Assembly (NCBI RefSeq): GCF_020080835.1
Contig: NC_058162.1
Coordinates: 12,601,323 to 12,665,322, forward strand
Length of the DNA: 64,000 nt
Direction of reading: 5' to 3'
Source of the DNA: Cotesia glomerata
Lineage: Eukaryota > Arthropoda > Insecta > Hymenoptera > Braconidae
In this document: positions 9,686 to 20,553 of the stretch, one piece after another
Layout: each line of letters opens with the position of its first letter
Numbering within the stretch: position 1 is the stretch's first letter
Made by a program: the position numbers and the translations under genes
Notes under the pieces: model-generated
Database searches by the model: none
What the model was told of the DNA's origin: nothing
Seen by the model: the letters and a program-made list of their open reading frames with translations, nothing else

Positions 9686-11047
9686 ATGGAAGAAACAAAA
9701 AAACAAGAAAAGGACAGGAGTAATAGTGGGCCTCACGCCCAAGAAGCAGCGATTACAGCAAGCGCTGAGATGAAGCGGACGCAAGCTCTGGAATGCCTCG
9801 AAAAGCTGACCAGCGAACTGCATGAGTTTGTCCAATCAAAGGTCAATATCCATAAAGAGGTAAAGGCCAAGGCAACCGGGGTAGTTAACGCCCTTCGAAG
9901 GTTTAAAAAACTGGACGAAGAATGGCAGTCACCTCGACGACTCACTCCTCGTCTTACGCCGGAAAAGAGCAGTCAACTTACTGTGGAGATCGAAGAATCA
10001 ATGGACACCGGAGGTGATGGTGATGGTGAATATGATGCTAAAGACGAAGGTCATACTTCCAACAAGTCTAACAAGAGGAAGGACCGAAACTCCCCAGATG
10101 GAATAGATGGGCGATTGACGAAGAGAAAGGACTTGAAACCAAGTCCTCCGAAAAACGTGATGAAGCAGAACGCCGAAAAAAAAGACGCGACTGATTGGAA
10201 AGATGTTCACACAAGGAAAGAGAAATGGAGGCTAGCCAAAGAACAACTTCCAAAGGAGCCTTCAAAGAAGCCCAGGCCGGAGCCTAAGCACAAAAAACCG
10301 CTCAAATGGATCAGACCCGACGCACTGATCATCCGCCCGGCCGAGAAAGCAAAGTACGCCGAGATTCTACGTCGCATAAAGAAGGACATCCCTAATGAGC
10401 AGGTTCACACAACGGTGGACAAGATCAACAAGACCAGAAGCGGGGACTTGCTGATTACGATTTCACGGAAGAGCGTGGACAAAGGCCAAGGCCTGCAACA
10501 GACCATCGCAAACATTCTTAAGGAGGAGGCCAAAGTGATCTGCAAAGGACCAGAAGAAGACATCGAGATCCGAGACCTAGATGACACCACAACAAAGGAG
10601 GATATTCAGGCTGTCCTGCATACGGTAACCAAGGATCTCTGCGAAATACCACCAGAGACAATTAAGATCCGCAAAGCCTACAGAGGTACCTAAACCGCTG
10701 TCGTGACACCACCGGCTGCAGCAGCTCAGAAGATATTAGAAGGAAGCGGTAAAATCCGAATTGGCTGGGTCAACTGCCGAATTAGAGCCACGAGGAAACC
10801 TACCCAATGTTACAAATGCTGGCATTTCGGGCACCACGGATCCCAGTGGAGAAGTAAGACAGATCGATCCAAGCTATGCATCAGATGCGGCCAAAAAGGA
10901 CACAAGATTGCGGACTGTAAAAACCCAGCGAAGTGTGTATTATGCGCGGAAAATAAGAGCGCAGAGAACATTGCCCGTCACGCTGGCACATACAGGTGCC
11001 CGGTATACAAAGAGGCACTCCAGAGAATGACAAGCAAGCAAACATGA
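9686..11047 (+). pseudogene. R1-clade ORF1 (gag-like, zinc knuckles), one internal stop
   Basis: ORF1 proteins of R1-clade retrotransposons bind the element RNA. The frame is open upstream to 9596; the ATG at 9686 is chosen because it opens the charged, coiled-coil-like region (an upstream ATG at 9596 is possible). A lysine/glutamate-rich middle is followed, after a single in-frame TAA at 10691-10693, by the same frame running to 11047. The C-terminus holds three zinc knuckles. The second, CIRCGQKGHKIADC, is a perfect CX2CX4HX4C. In the first, CYKCWHFGHHGSQW, the last cysteine is replaced by tryptophan. A third CVLC...H...C follows. The stop overlaps the ORF2 start (ATGA at 11044-11047). The premature stop and lost zinc ligand show decay. 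Confidence 0.8.
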
Positions 11048-11452
11048 GGATATTACAGCTTAACCTCAATCACTGTGAAGCCGCGCATGACCTGCTCGTG
11101 CAGACCGTGCGTGAATTAGAGCTTGATTTAGTAATAATAGCAGAGCCATACAGACACCTGAATAACCAACCTTGGGAAACTGACAGCAACACCAAGGCTG
11201 TCATCTGGTCCTGTGGCAAACTTACTTTCCAGATCATAGTGAGCAATGGACGTGGTCCTTCTCAACATCGGTGAGACACCAACATATACCAAGGGAGAGG
11301 CTAGTTCGATAATAGACCTCACATTCGTCAGCAGCAGCTTATTGAAAGGAAACTATTTTTGGGAAGTCTTAAACACCTACACCGCCAGCGACCATAGTGC
11401 AATACTTTGGGAAATATCGGCCAGAAGTAACGGACGCCATTGTAGCATCTGA
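11044..11452 (+). pseudogene. R1-clade ORF2 start, endonuclease with internal deletion
   Basis: The frame opens MRILQLNLNHCEAAHDLLVQ and continues to IIAEPYRH, the N-terminal strand and catalytic glutamate region of the apurinic-type endonuclease that nicks target DNA. From about 11240 the reading switches frame to a segment ending IIDLTFVSSSLL...SDHSAILWEI, the C-terminal endonuclease motif with the SDH catalytic triplet. The middle of the domain is deleted. No reverse transcriptase follows before the unrelated sequence at about 11460. Its 4-nt overlap with ORF1 is the usual coupling in this clade. Confidence 0.8.
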
Positions 11453-11547
11453 TGAAAAAAATAATTCTGAGACGAAAAGTCCTTAGCCATTTTTTAATTA
11501 GACGCATAAATAATTAATTATTAATTAAAGTAACGTCGCTTTATGCG

Positions 11548-12180
11548 TTAGAGAGAGAGCGTCAGTGTCCAGTAAAGTATGTGGCGAACAAAGACACAAC
11601 TAACTGTATTCCAGTAGCTGTGTCTGATATCGGAGAAAAAAGGGCAGCTCACAAGGAAATGGAGCATAGTCTCTTTTTCCATCTGCTGGCAAAACTGGCA
11701 GTGCTTTAGGGGTCTTAATTTGTGCAATGAGCGATCTAAAAAAATTTGGCAGGCGTATTTGCTGGCGAGGTGCAACTGTACCAGAGGTTTAAGTAGATGG
11801 TGAGGTGTGGACTCTAATTCTCGCAGAACTTTGTATAGAGGATAATCCAAAACAAATTGACAGGCACTCGAGCGTTTGTAGCGGAGGAGATCTAGATCTT
11901 TATGATAGTTTTTGTACTTGCTTAGAAGATATTATTTTCGGGTTTTCCAGTGTGTGGCATCAAGGTTGCTTAACATTGAGGATTCTTGTATGCAATCGAG
12001 AACGTCCTTTATTTGCTGGACCCAGTTGTGGTGGCTGGAGTTGAAAGTGTCTTTTAGTGTATTTAAGCGATGAAAACATATTATCGGAAGTCTGGAGTTG
12101 TCCATCTCAAGGATTTTTATCACCCATTTTAATGCTAGATTAAAGATGTCCACCGCGACATGTTGGATATTTAGTTCGAG
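11548..12180 (-). pseudogene. C-terminal fragment of a non-LTR retrotransposon ORF2
   Basis: On the minus strand, pieces at 12153-11932 and 11850-11548 lie in different frames but read in order. The upstream piece has HNWVQQIKDVLDCI; the downstream piece has YKVLRELESTP...LARSKYACQ-like sequence and CQFCQQMEKETMLHFLVSC. The CX2CX8HX4C arrangement is typical of the C-terminus of many non-LTR ORF2 proteins, after the reverse transcriptase. The family (Jockey-, CR1- or Nimb-like) cannot be settled. At least one frameshift separates the pieces, so it is a dead fragment. It is opposite in strand to the R1-clade sequences on either side. Confidence 0.55.
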
Positions 12181-12193
12181 TCTGATAGCATAG

Positions 12194-12526
12194 TTTGGAG
12201 TAACCGGTCACGGTTTCTTTAGAGAATACAAATTCAAGTATGGACATACGGATAGTAAATTCTGCGACGAGTGTAGGGAGAATGGATTAGGAGAAAGGGT
12301 CGACAACGTGGAGCACTTAATGCTCAAATACCATGAGTACGAGCCTCAACGCGAGGTGCTCAAGGACATATTGGGTGGGAACGCGGAGTGGGCGAGCGTT
12401 GCACGTGCGATTGCCACATCCCAAAGTAACTTCAAGCTTTTAAAAGGTTTCAGTAAAGTACTAATGTGCTGCAAACTCCAAACCCAACTAGCTAACGACA
12501 ACGCGACTAGGGACGAGACTCAATAG
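12194..12526 (+). pseudogene. R1-clade ORF2 C-terminal fragment
   Basis: The frame reads VTGHGFFREYKFKYGHTDSK, then CDEC...VDNVEHLMLKYHEYEPQREVL, ending at 12526. The TGHG motif followed by CX2C and EH is the same C-terminal signature as in the fragment ending at 8817, but the sequence is clearly a different R1-clade family. The polymerase part is missing. About 200 bp of likely 3' UTR follows, to about 12730. It abuts a minus-strand retrotransposon fragment at about 12180-12190. Confidence 0.7.
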
Positions 12527-12892
12527 ACATCCACCTAGGTAGAGTCGGAGCGCCTAGGCACAAGTGATATGCTCCACACAATTGTGAGGACAGTATAAAG
12601 CTTTGGATGACTACCGTAGAATAAGTTAGGGAAATGACCACAAACAACACAAGTGCCCGGGCACCTCACACACGCAAACACTTACACGTAGAATCATATT
12701 TTACACCCAACACATTATACAAACAACATGGTCTTCTATCAACTCCGCCTCCCCGTGGTCCCCGCTGGATACTACTCATATTCTGTGGGTACATCTCGAT
12801 GTGCCCACAGGGAATGAATTGCCAGAGGAGTCGATGAGAGTTGCACACACAATTGTACGCAACTCTTGCAGCTGTTCAATGAATGTGTATAA

Positions 12893-13050
12893 ACACAAGA
12901 GAGCAGCGGTTTTTCCTTGTCCGCGATCTTGGCTGTGTTTTCGTTATGGTGAGGGTAGAACAAATATACGTGCGTGTATAGCTCTTTTGAGCCCAGGAAA
13001 CGGCCTCTTCGGGGGTAGGCGAAAGCCTCGCCATATATTCTTCTATATAG
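12893..13050 (+). repeat. Hairpin-rich repeat module, copy 1 (class unknown)
   Basis: About 150 bp match 41493-41640 closely: ATACGTGCGTGTATAGCTCT, GAGCCCAGGAAACGGCCTC, AGGCGAAAGCCTCGCCATAT. The sequence can form short hairpins (GGCCTCTTCGGGGGTAGGC, AGGCGAAAGCCT). It does not resemble the pol III promoters of the SINEs here. What it is remains unknown. Confidence 0.6.
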
Positions 13051-13531
13051 ATTGGAAGTGACGAACCCAGTCTTCGATCAAAATATTGCACTTTCTGGGT
13101 GAGAATCTCCGGGCCGAGTTCACTGCAGACCAGAAGTCTGAATAGTTAGGGAGCCAGTGGGAATTTAGGTATGTGATCTGCTTATTGCTGCCGATTATAC
13201 AGAATGAAGTTTACGTCGATACTAGTAAAGGACTTCATCAATCTAGATAGCTCTGCGTTTGTGAAGAGTCGAATTTCTAAATTACAAAAAAAAAGAGCTC
13301 TTGTAAACAATGTGTTCACATCTGCAAATTGTAACACGTAAACTTCAAATGAATTTTAAGTCACTCATACAAGTTGCAGACATTGGAATTTTTAGGTAGA
13401 TTTCTAAAGAAATCTAACTATTGCATTAGTCCTCAAGGTGAAATTTTCACCTGATTTTACTATCATATGTTATAATTAGTCGAGTAGGTTCCAAAAATAC
13501 AATTGGTTGAAAAATTTATATATATATATAT
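13051..13531. other. Intergenic, nothing firm
   Basis: A short minus-strand stretch near 13210-13290 reads as a brief open segment (NLEIRLFTNAELSRLMKSF) without a recognisable family. It may be retrotransposon debris. The rest is AT-rich and ends in (TA)n at about 13518-13532, which is the insertion site of the next Helitron. Confidence 0.35.
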
Positions 13532-15960
13532 ACTAGCAGCCACCCGCCCGCTTCGCTGGGCACACTATTAATTTTAATCTTTATTTCTTATATTAACTAA
13601 AATATGTATATTTTCTTATCGATAAATGAAGTGAATTTTCAAAATTTTTAGTCAGGAAAAATAGTACCAGTCAATGCATTTGTCATACACAGATTTCCGC
13701 ATCACCCATGAGGTACTGTGTATTGGGATGCGTCCCCGTTATTTAACGTGGCGGAATCCCCAGGAGGCCTACACCACAAAAAAAAACTCAGCTTTTACTT
13801 TTTACAAAAATTTATTTCTCGTAATGAACACAAATGTAACAATCACTCAATACTTATCAATGAATAAAATTAACAGTTTTATACAGTTACTAACTTAAAA
13901 CTTCCTTGTAAACAATGTTTTTCGTCTTTTTTTCTGGTTGAAGAATAATCAAGTTGTCCGGTGAACTGACTCTTGAGCATGCCACGTAAAACTGACCATG
14001 AGAAAAACAATCATGTCTCAAATCTACACCAGCTAATTTTAAACTCTGCCCCTGCGCTTTATTGATAGTCATAGCATAGCAAACCCTAACAGGAAATTGT
14101 AGACGTTTGAAGTTGAAATGGAAGTCAGATGGAACCAAAGGAATTCTTGGAATAAATACGACTTCTCCTTTATGTTTACCTGTTAAAATTGTAGCTTCAA
14201 TAATATTTTTATGTAAATTTTTCACTTGTAGTCTGGTACCGTTACATAGTTTTGGAGGATTCAAATTGCGCAGTAACATTATTGGTGCTCCAATTTTAAG
14301 ATTGAGAATATGAGATGGTATTCCAGGTGGATTGAGTGTATGTAAGAACTCGACAGGATAATGGACAGCATCATCAACTTCTACGACTGTATCAATAGAT
14401 TTATACTTCATTTGATTAGTTGATAGCTTTTCCAGAAGAAAGTTGTTAATGCTATTTGCTGAATCATTCGTTGGAGTCAGAATAGCTCTTTCTTTTAGCC
14501 ATGAAGAGTGATTAACTCCAATTTTATTGATATCTGGGTATATTTTATCAGTTAATGTAGTTAAATCATCAACAATATCACCTAGGTTATCCGGAATACT
14601 TATTCGTCCGTCAACTTCTGAAATTTGTCCATTCCCTATATCAATGAGTAACTTTGAAAATTCTTCTGCTCTCAAATCATGTTGCGTATGAACGCGCATA
14701 TTAATTTTCAAAGACAGTACGTTAACATGAGGCCATAAAACTGAGGATTTGAGACAGGCTTTGACTTCATCTGCACGTGTACCTCGTGGTACAACAGGTA
14801 AAGTTTGTCTGAAGTCACCAGCTAAAACAACAGTTATTCCACCCATTATTCGGTCACTATTTCTTATATCCTTAAGAGTTCTGTTGAGAGCTTCAATAGC
14901 ATTTTTGTGAGCCATAGTGCATTCATCCCATACTATCAGTTTTGCTTCTCTGATAACGTGAGCCATATCACTCTGCTTAGAAATATTGCATAGAATATTA
15001 TCAGAATGATTCATTTCAAGAGGTAATTTAAATGTCGAGTGAGCTGTTTTGCCTCCGTCAATTAAAGTAGCCGCAATTCCTGAAGAAGCAACAGCAATAG
15101 CAATACTTTTTTCACTTCTAATTTTCGCAAGCAACAAATTAATCAAGAATGTTTTTCCCGTTCCACCAGGAGCATCAAGGAAGAACAATCGTCCAGAATC
15201 AGAAACGACACTATTCAATATAGATTCATATGCTTCTTTCTGTTCTTTATTCAGTATCGGAACACTTTTTATCACTTCTTCGGTTAACTTAGCAGTGTCA
15301 TAAGCTAATTCATTTGAATATTGTTGATTAATAATAACAGATTCTTGTTCTCGAGATGGTGAAGTGAGTCCAAATTATAAAAGAGTCTTACCTTACATAG
15401 CAATGACCATATCTTCAAGATTAATCAAACATTGATTGTAAACAATATCAAGATCTAACTCAGAGTTTTCACGATTCCTACTCATTCGTTTTTTAATGTC
15501 GTCCGTAAAATTATCTCGATATTTATCCCATAATTTAATCGGATCTCCAACTTGGCAAAAAACTAACATAACAGCAAACAATTCACGTATTTTGTACGAT
15601 GAATTAGAAATTGAGACTTCTGCTAAAGTTTGATCCCAATGAGCATCGTCTTCGAGCAATCCCATTACTCTGCAAGCTTCTTGAAATGTAGGATAGATTA
15701 CATCTTTTATAGTTCTTAAAGCCGTAAATGACTCTGGACCGCGAACTTTATGCAAAAGAAGACGGAGATAATAACATTCAGTATTGGTAGAATGGAAAGT
15801 ATACACTCTGCCTAAAACATGATCTTTTTTTATACCTAAATAACCTGGCACAATTTTTCCTTGTTTTCTTCTGTGAAACTGGTATTTTCTCCAGACATAA
15901 TAAGCTGGAACTTCACAATATAATAATTTTTTCGCAAAATTGTCCACTTTACAGAGTCAA
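13532..15960 (-). mobile_element. Helitron, 3' part with helicase (5' part missing)
   Basis: On the minus strand the element ends ...AAGCGGGCGGGTGGCTG then CTAG, at plus 13533-13536, next to a (TA)n tract. The CTAG end with a GC-rich hairpin (GCCCAGCGAAGCGGGC) just upstream is the Helitron 3' signature. The helicase gene fills 13890-15947. The Rep (HUH endonuclease) portion and a 5' TC end are not present before the unrelated sequence at about 15965, so this copy is 5'-truncated and inactive. Confidence 0.85.
13890..15947 (-). pseudogene. Helitron helicase (Pif1-like), two nonsense codons
   Basis: This is the helicase part of a Helitron RepHel protein, which unwinds DNA in rolling-circle transposition. 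One frame runs across the whole region, interrupted only by TAA at 15393-15395 and TAA at 15375-15377. The upstream 184 codons match the region preceding Helitron helicases (PGYLGIKKDHVLGRVYTFHS, FQEACRVMGLLEDD). Downstream come Walker A DAPGGTGKTFL, Walker B IVWDECTMAHK, AGDFRQTLPVVPRGT, and the C-terminal MTINKAQGQSLKLAGVDLR...HGQFYVACSRV. Cellular Pif1 is unlikely given the Helitron-specific upstream region, the intronless dead frame and the adjoining Helitron terminus. Confidence 0.9.
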
Positions 15961-16029
15961 AAAAAGCCATAAGTGTTGTTTTGGAATTGTTGATCTGATT
16001 GAGTATATTATTTTCGTGAGTATATTATT

Positions 16030-16406
16030 GTTGACGTTTTGAGGTCCTAGGAAGTCTCCCCGAATGTTTCCGCGGTGATGTCCATATATCTTTATGTATG
16101 TGTGTGTGTGTGTGTGTGTGGTCGTATGTAAACCTCTTATAACTTTTGAACGGCTCGATCGATTTGATCGCGGTTGGTGCCATCCGAAAGGGCTCGACTA
16201 AACTAAGATTTTAAATACAATTTAGACCGATTCGAACCGGTATATTTTGAGAAATCTCAAAAATACTACAAAAAAAATTTTTTAAATGTGGTTTTTATAG
16301 AATTACTTTTAAACGACTACTGATCAATTCCAAAAACTCATCAGCTCTCAACATCAAGAAACCACGTCGATCGCCGCTAGCCCGGTCACAATCTATTCAT
16401 TCTTTT
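16030..16406 (+). repeat. GAGCTC-family repeat, partial copy 2
   Basis: Contains the family segment from GTTTTGAGGTCCTAGGAAG through a short (TG)n at 16098-16120 and AACTTTTGAACGGCTCGATC, then is cut off by the start of the next copy at about 16407. Neither terminal hairpin nor GAGCTC palindromes are present. Confidence 0.75.
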
Positions 16407-16558
16407 TAACTTCCCGCTAAAAATCTCAGATTTTCAAAAATCGGGAAGTTATTGTTTTCACCCCGTTTTGCAAAAATCGAGTTTTCATCAGATCTCGACG
16501 TTTGAAGGTCACAGGAAGCTTCCCTGACTATCCCCGCGAGGTTGTCACTATGTCTGTA

Positions 16559-16641
<83 letters not shown>

Positions 16642-17679
16642 GTATGTGAATCACTTATAACTTTTGAACGGTTGAACCGATTTCATCGCGGTTGGTGCCA
16701 TTCGAAAGGGCTTCGCCAAACTTAGATTTCCTGAGAATTTGAACCGATTCGGACCGATAGATTTTGAGAAATTTTGAAAAATCTCAAAAAAAATTAGAAA
16801 AAAATCATTTTTGAAAGTGGTTTTTTTGGAATATCTTTTAAACGGCTCGATCGATCAATTTCAAAAACTGATTAGCTCTTAACGTCAAAAAACCACGCCG
16901 ATCGGCGCTAATCCGGTCAAAATCGGTTGATTCGTTCGAGAGATAGCGTGAACGAAATAAAACCGAAAAAAACCGAAAAAACTGTTTTTTTCACATAACT
17001 TCGTCATTTCTCCTCGGATCGTTTTTGATGATATAGAATAATTTCAGAGGTTAAAAAACCGCGTCGATTGCCGCCAAAAACGTGGAAATCGGTTGATTAG
17101 TTCGAGAGATATCCTCGACGAAATATTTGGAAATAAGGATTTTTTCAACATAACTTCGACATTTTTTGGAATAACTTTCAAACAGCTCTACCGATCGATT
17201 CCAAAAACTAATCAGCTCTTAACATCATAAAACCACGTCGATTGCCACCAAGCTGGTCAAAATCGGTTGATTCGTTCGAGAGATATCGTGAACGAAAGAA
17301 AACCGAGAAAAGTGTTTTTTCAGAGTTACTCCGAAATTTCTAGTTTGACCAATTGAAACTTAAAAATTATTTATAAGGCTTAAAAAACTACGTAGAATGC
17401 CGCCAACCGCGTAAAAATCGGTTCATTCATTCAAAAGTTATTGCGGTATGAACTTTCAAAAAATAGTGTTCCATGAAACTTCTATCAGACTTTTGAGCTC
17501 AAAGAGCTCAAAAGCATAGAAAAGGTATCTTTTTGAGCTCGGAGAGCTTAAAACAACACACAGATTGTACTTTTGAGCTCGAAGAGCTCAAAAAAGCGGC
17601 CAGGTATTAACGGAATCAGCGGGAAGTTGCAGGGATCGCCTTTAGGGTCAACCGTTTTCCTAATTTTTTTTTTAGTTAT
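16407..17679 (+). repeat. GAGCTC-family repeat, copy 3 (near full length)
   Basis: It begins with the terminal hairpin TTAACTTCCCGC...CGGGAAGTT and a (TG)n of about 80 bp at 16560-16640. Body blocks follow (TGGTTGATTCGTTCGAGAGA appears more than once). Three GAGCTC palindromes lie at about 17496-17590. It ends GCGGGAAGTTGCAGGGATCG then CCGTTTTCCTAATTTT. Internal duplication of body blocks makes it longer than other copies. Confidence 0.85.
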
Positions 17680-17985
17680 CGTTGTCGAAAAAAAAACAGA
17701 AAAAAATGTTTTTTCGGAATTACATCGAAATTCCTACTTCGATCGATTAAAACTCAAAGACTCTTTATGAGGCCTAAAAAACTGCGTTGAATGCCACCAA
17801 CCGCGTAAAAATCGATTAATTCATTCAAAAGTATTTTGGTTTTAAAATTTAAGAAATAATGTTATATTAAACTTTTACCAGATTTTTGAGCTCGGAGTAA
17901 GTACAATTTTGAGCGCTTAAATATAAAATTAACGGGAAGTTGCAGGGATAGCCTAGAGGGCCAACCGTTTTTCTATTTTTTTTCA
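17680..17985 (+). repeat. GAGCTC-family repeat, partial copy (3' end)
   Basis: It repeats the last body block and the end of the family (GGGAAGTTGCAGGGATAGCC, then CCAACCGTTTTTCTA) directly after the preceding copy. It is a truncated tandem neighbour. Confidence 0.75.
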
Positions 17986-18224
17986 TAATATTACTTTTTT
18001 AAACCATTTTAGAATCTTACAATTATGGGTTAATTTTGACCTATAACTTTCAGAAGAAAAATGATTAACTAACCAATAGTTTAGACTGAATCGACCTGGT
18101 AGAAAATTTGAAATCAAAATATATTTGCCTAACATTATATAGAATAATACTGTAGATGATTTATAGAATATTAGTATTTAATAACTTTCTACTTTTATTC
18201 TAATGATTCTTCTGAATTTAATTG

Positions 18225-18846
18225 ACAACTGAATTTGTTATTACAATTTATTCATTTTGACAGTTATTATAGCATCGGTTACCATGGTAATGGTAACCAT
18301 AGTAACGGTAACCATGGTAACGATAACCATGGTAACGGTAACCATGGTAACGGTAACCATGGCAACGGTAACCATGGTAACGATAACCATGGTAACGGTA
18401 ACCATGGTAACGGTAACCATGGCAACGGTAACCATGGCAACGGTAACCATGGCAACGGTAACCATGACAACGATTACCATGGCAACGGTTGTGGGGGAGG
18501 ATACAGTGGGGTTGAGTTCTATAATTGATAGTTGCCACTGATGGTTTCTTAGATTGGAGAATCAAAATGATATTTTTCCCCAAAAAAAAAAGAGAGTGAG
18601 ATAGGGAAGGAGGAAGAAGGCACGGGAGGGGAGGGCAAGAATGAGAGGGAGGGGAGGGGGTAGCATACGTGATGGTTGACGAAAAATCAAATTTGGCTAG
18701 GAATTGCGCAAAATCCCTTCTTATCTCTCGTCTACGGTGAAAAAGGAGTACCTATGCCAAATTTCAAATGAATCGGTCCAATAGTTTCGGAGATCTGGTG
18801 ATGAGTCAGTGGTATTTCGCTTATATGTATATATATATATATATAT
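18225..18846 (+). repeat. Minisatellite-bearing repeat, copy 1 (diverged)
   Basis: The unit runs from about TTCATTTTGACAGTTATTAT through a 15-bp minisatellite (18267-18495). It continues through a purine-rich GGGAGGGGAGG tract to TTTCGGAGATCTGGTGATGA and a final (TA)n. The minisatellite unit CGGTAACCATGGCAA is itself nearly palindromic. Two closer copies lie in tandem at 19929-21147. Reading frames across the array (Asn-Gly-Asn-His-Gly repeats on one strand) are by-products of the 15-bp period and not a gene. Confidence 0.85.
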
Positions 18847-19632
18847 ACTAGCTGATACCCACCCGCTTCGCTGGGCATACAATAAAATTTTATGTTGTAA
18901 CCTAGATGAAAAATATAAACAAAATGATTAATTTCAAAAAGATAATTAATATAAATTTTGAATTAGAGAAAAGTGATTGTTTATGATAACCGGTGTTAGC
19001 GAGTATTAAATATATGAGAAAAGTATTTTATTATTAATAATCAATCAATCAATGGGTCAGTTAGTCAGTAAATCTGTCATTAGACAGATTTCCGCATCAC
19101 CCATGACGTACTGTGTAGTGAGATGCGTTCCCATTATAATAATGTTATCCTAAACATTTAGTCTAGACCGGATAGGTCAAATGGTAGAGTAGCCGACATG
19201 TCACCGGAAGGTTCTGGGTTCGAATCCCTGTCCGAGCTATCTGAATTTTTTCTCGCATATTCTGTAAACTCTTATTAAGAAGGTCCTTCCTATTTCTTTC
19301 TCAATCTCTTCCTCCTCCATTATTCTGTTACGTGAATGTTGGAACGATTCACGTAATAATTATCCGTAACTCCTATTCTTTTCCGCTTTATAGTATTATT
19401 TAATTTTAAAAATGTCAATAACTTTTTTAATTTTAAAGAAATGTTAATAATAAAATACTTTTCTCATATATTTAATACTCGCTAACACCGGTCATCACAA
19501 ACAATCACTTTTCTCTAATTCAAAATTTATATTCATTATCTTTTTGAAATTAACCATTTTGTTTATATTTTTCATCTAGGTTACACCATAAAATTTATTG
19601 TATTCCTATCGAAGCGGGCGGGTATCAGCTAG
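18847..19632. mobile_element. Two opposed Helitron 3' ends flanking a SINE
   Basis: The left edge (minus strand) ends AGCGAAGCGGGTGGGTATCAG then CTAG at 18848-18851, next to (TA)n. The right edge (plus strand) ends GAAGCGGGCGGGTATCAG then CTAG at 19629-19632. The 180 bp inside each end are inverted copies (18852-19040 against 19445-19628). The left arm extends to about 19140 with a block also found in the Helitron at 13670-13750 (GATTTCCGCATCACCCATGA). A SINE fills 19155-19412. This is either two insertions head to head or an inverted duplicate of a Helitron end. No coding sequence. Confidence 0.7.
19155..19412 (+). mobile_element. tRNA-headed SINE-like repeat, copy 2
   Basis: Plus-strand copy of the repeat at 2222-2478. 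The tRNA-like head is at 19166-19237, with box A TAGGTCAAATGG and box B GGTTCGAATCC. The body contains TCTCGCATATTCTGTAAACT and GTTACGTGAATG. It lies between the two opposed Helitron ends and so inserted into, or was duplicated with, them. Box A is one base off copy 1; otherwise the heads are nearly identical. Confidence 0.7.
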
Positions 19633-19928
19633 TTATTAATAAATTCATAACAAATTAAGTGGTATTAAAAAATATATTTATTATTACTCATTTTATTAGA
19701 AATTATCTTAAATCGACCGTTTTTTATAATAATTTAACGATATCGTTGTAAAATTTTAGAGAAGACGCATCAGACACAATTTACCATTTTAATTTTAATC
19801 ATTAAAATCAGTATAATCATTTAACAATATCAACTTGATAATATTTATGTTTAATTTATCTGTGTTATGATATAATCGAGTTCATCCTTCATGATTATTC
19901 CAATACATATAAGTTATTTCAGTTATTA
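19633..19928. other. AT-rich spacer, nothing recognised
   Basis: No coding sequence or repeat was recognised on either strand. Confidence 0.4.
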
Positions 19929-20553
19929 ATGATTTAGCTATTCTTTCTTAAAAAACGTATGATTATGAATTCCTACTGTCCCAACAGTCAATCGATAAAA
20001 TTTAAAATCAATCATTTTGACAGTTATTATAGCAACGGTAACCATGATAACGGTAACCATGGTAACGGCAACCATGGTAACGGTAACCATGGCAACGGTA
20101 ACCACGGCAACGGTAACCATGGCAACGGTAACCACGGCAACGGTAACCATAGCAACGGTAACCATGGCAACGATAACCATGACAATGGTAACCATGGCAA
20201 AGGTTGATTAGCGTGGGTGGTTGTAGGGGGGTTGAGTTCGATAATTTACGGGTGCCACTGATGGTTTCTTAGATTAGAGGGTCAAAATGATATTTCGCTC
20301 CCAAAAAAAGAGAGAGATATAGGGAAGGGGAAAGATTATAGGGCACGGGAGGGGAGGAGAAGAATGAGAGGGAGGGGAGGGGAGGGCATATGTGATGGTA
20401 GACGAAAAATTCATTTTGGCTAGGAATTGCGTAAAATCCGTTCTTAGTGAGCGTCTACATCACGAATGGAGTAACTATGCTAAATTTCAAGTCAATCGGG
20501 CGAATAGTTTCGGAGATCTCGTGATGAGTGAGTGGTATTTCGCTTATATATAT
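19929..20553 (+). repeat. Minisatellite-bearing repeat, copy 2 (first of a tandem pair)
   Basis: Starts GATTTAGCTATTCTTTCTTA and contains the 15-bp GGTAACCATGGCAAC-type array at about 20030-20205. It ends GTATTTCGCTTATATATATA. Nearly identical to the following unit, apart from two minisatellite units and a few bases in the purine tract. Confidence 0.9.

Larger units (their letters stand above)
9112..11460 (+). mobile_element. R1-clade non-LTR retrotransposon, 5' half
   Basis: It starts directly after a (CA)n tract with about 570 bp of GC-richer 5' UTR. That UTR carries a duplicated motif (GAAATAAAATAG...CTCGCGG near 9203 and 9322). ORF1 (gag-like) follows, then the start of ORF2 with the overlapping ATGA stop/start typical of this clade. 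ORF2 has an internal deletion and stops before the reverse transcriptase, so the element is dead. The GC content is clearly above the surrounding DNA. Confidence 0.8.

Noticed and set aside
13890..15275. A cellular Pif1 helicase gene
   Set aside because: The Helitron-specific region upstream in the same frame, the CTAG terminus downstream, the absence of introns and two nonsense codons point to a Helitron pseudogene.
16406..16654. Open frames made of Thr-His or Cys-Val repeats (also near 9000, 22400, 23800, 27400)
   Set aside because: They are translations of (CA)n/(TG)n microsatellites inside non-coding repeats.
18267..18495. CRISPR-like array
   Set aside because: Units are contiguous with no unique spacers; it is a minisatellite in a eukaryotic genome.
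18235..18541. Several overlapping open frames through the 15-bp array, including Asn-Gly-Asn-His-Gly repeats
   Set aside because: A 15-bp period keeps many frames open on both strands. No start context, no conserved flank, and the same happens at 19959 and 20585.
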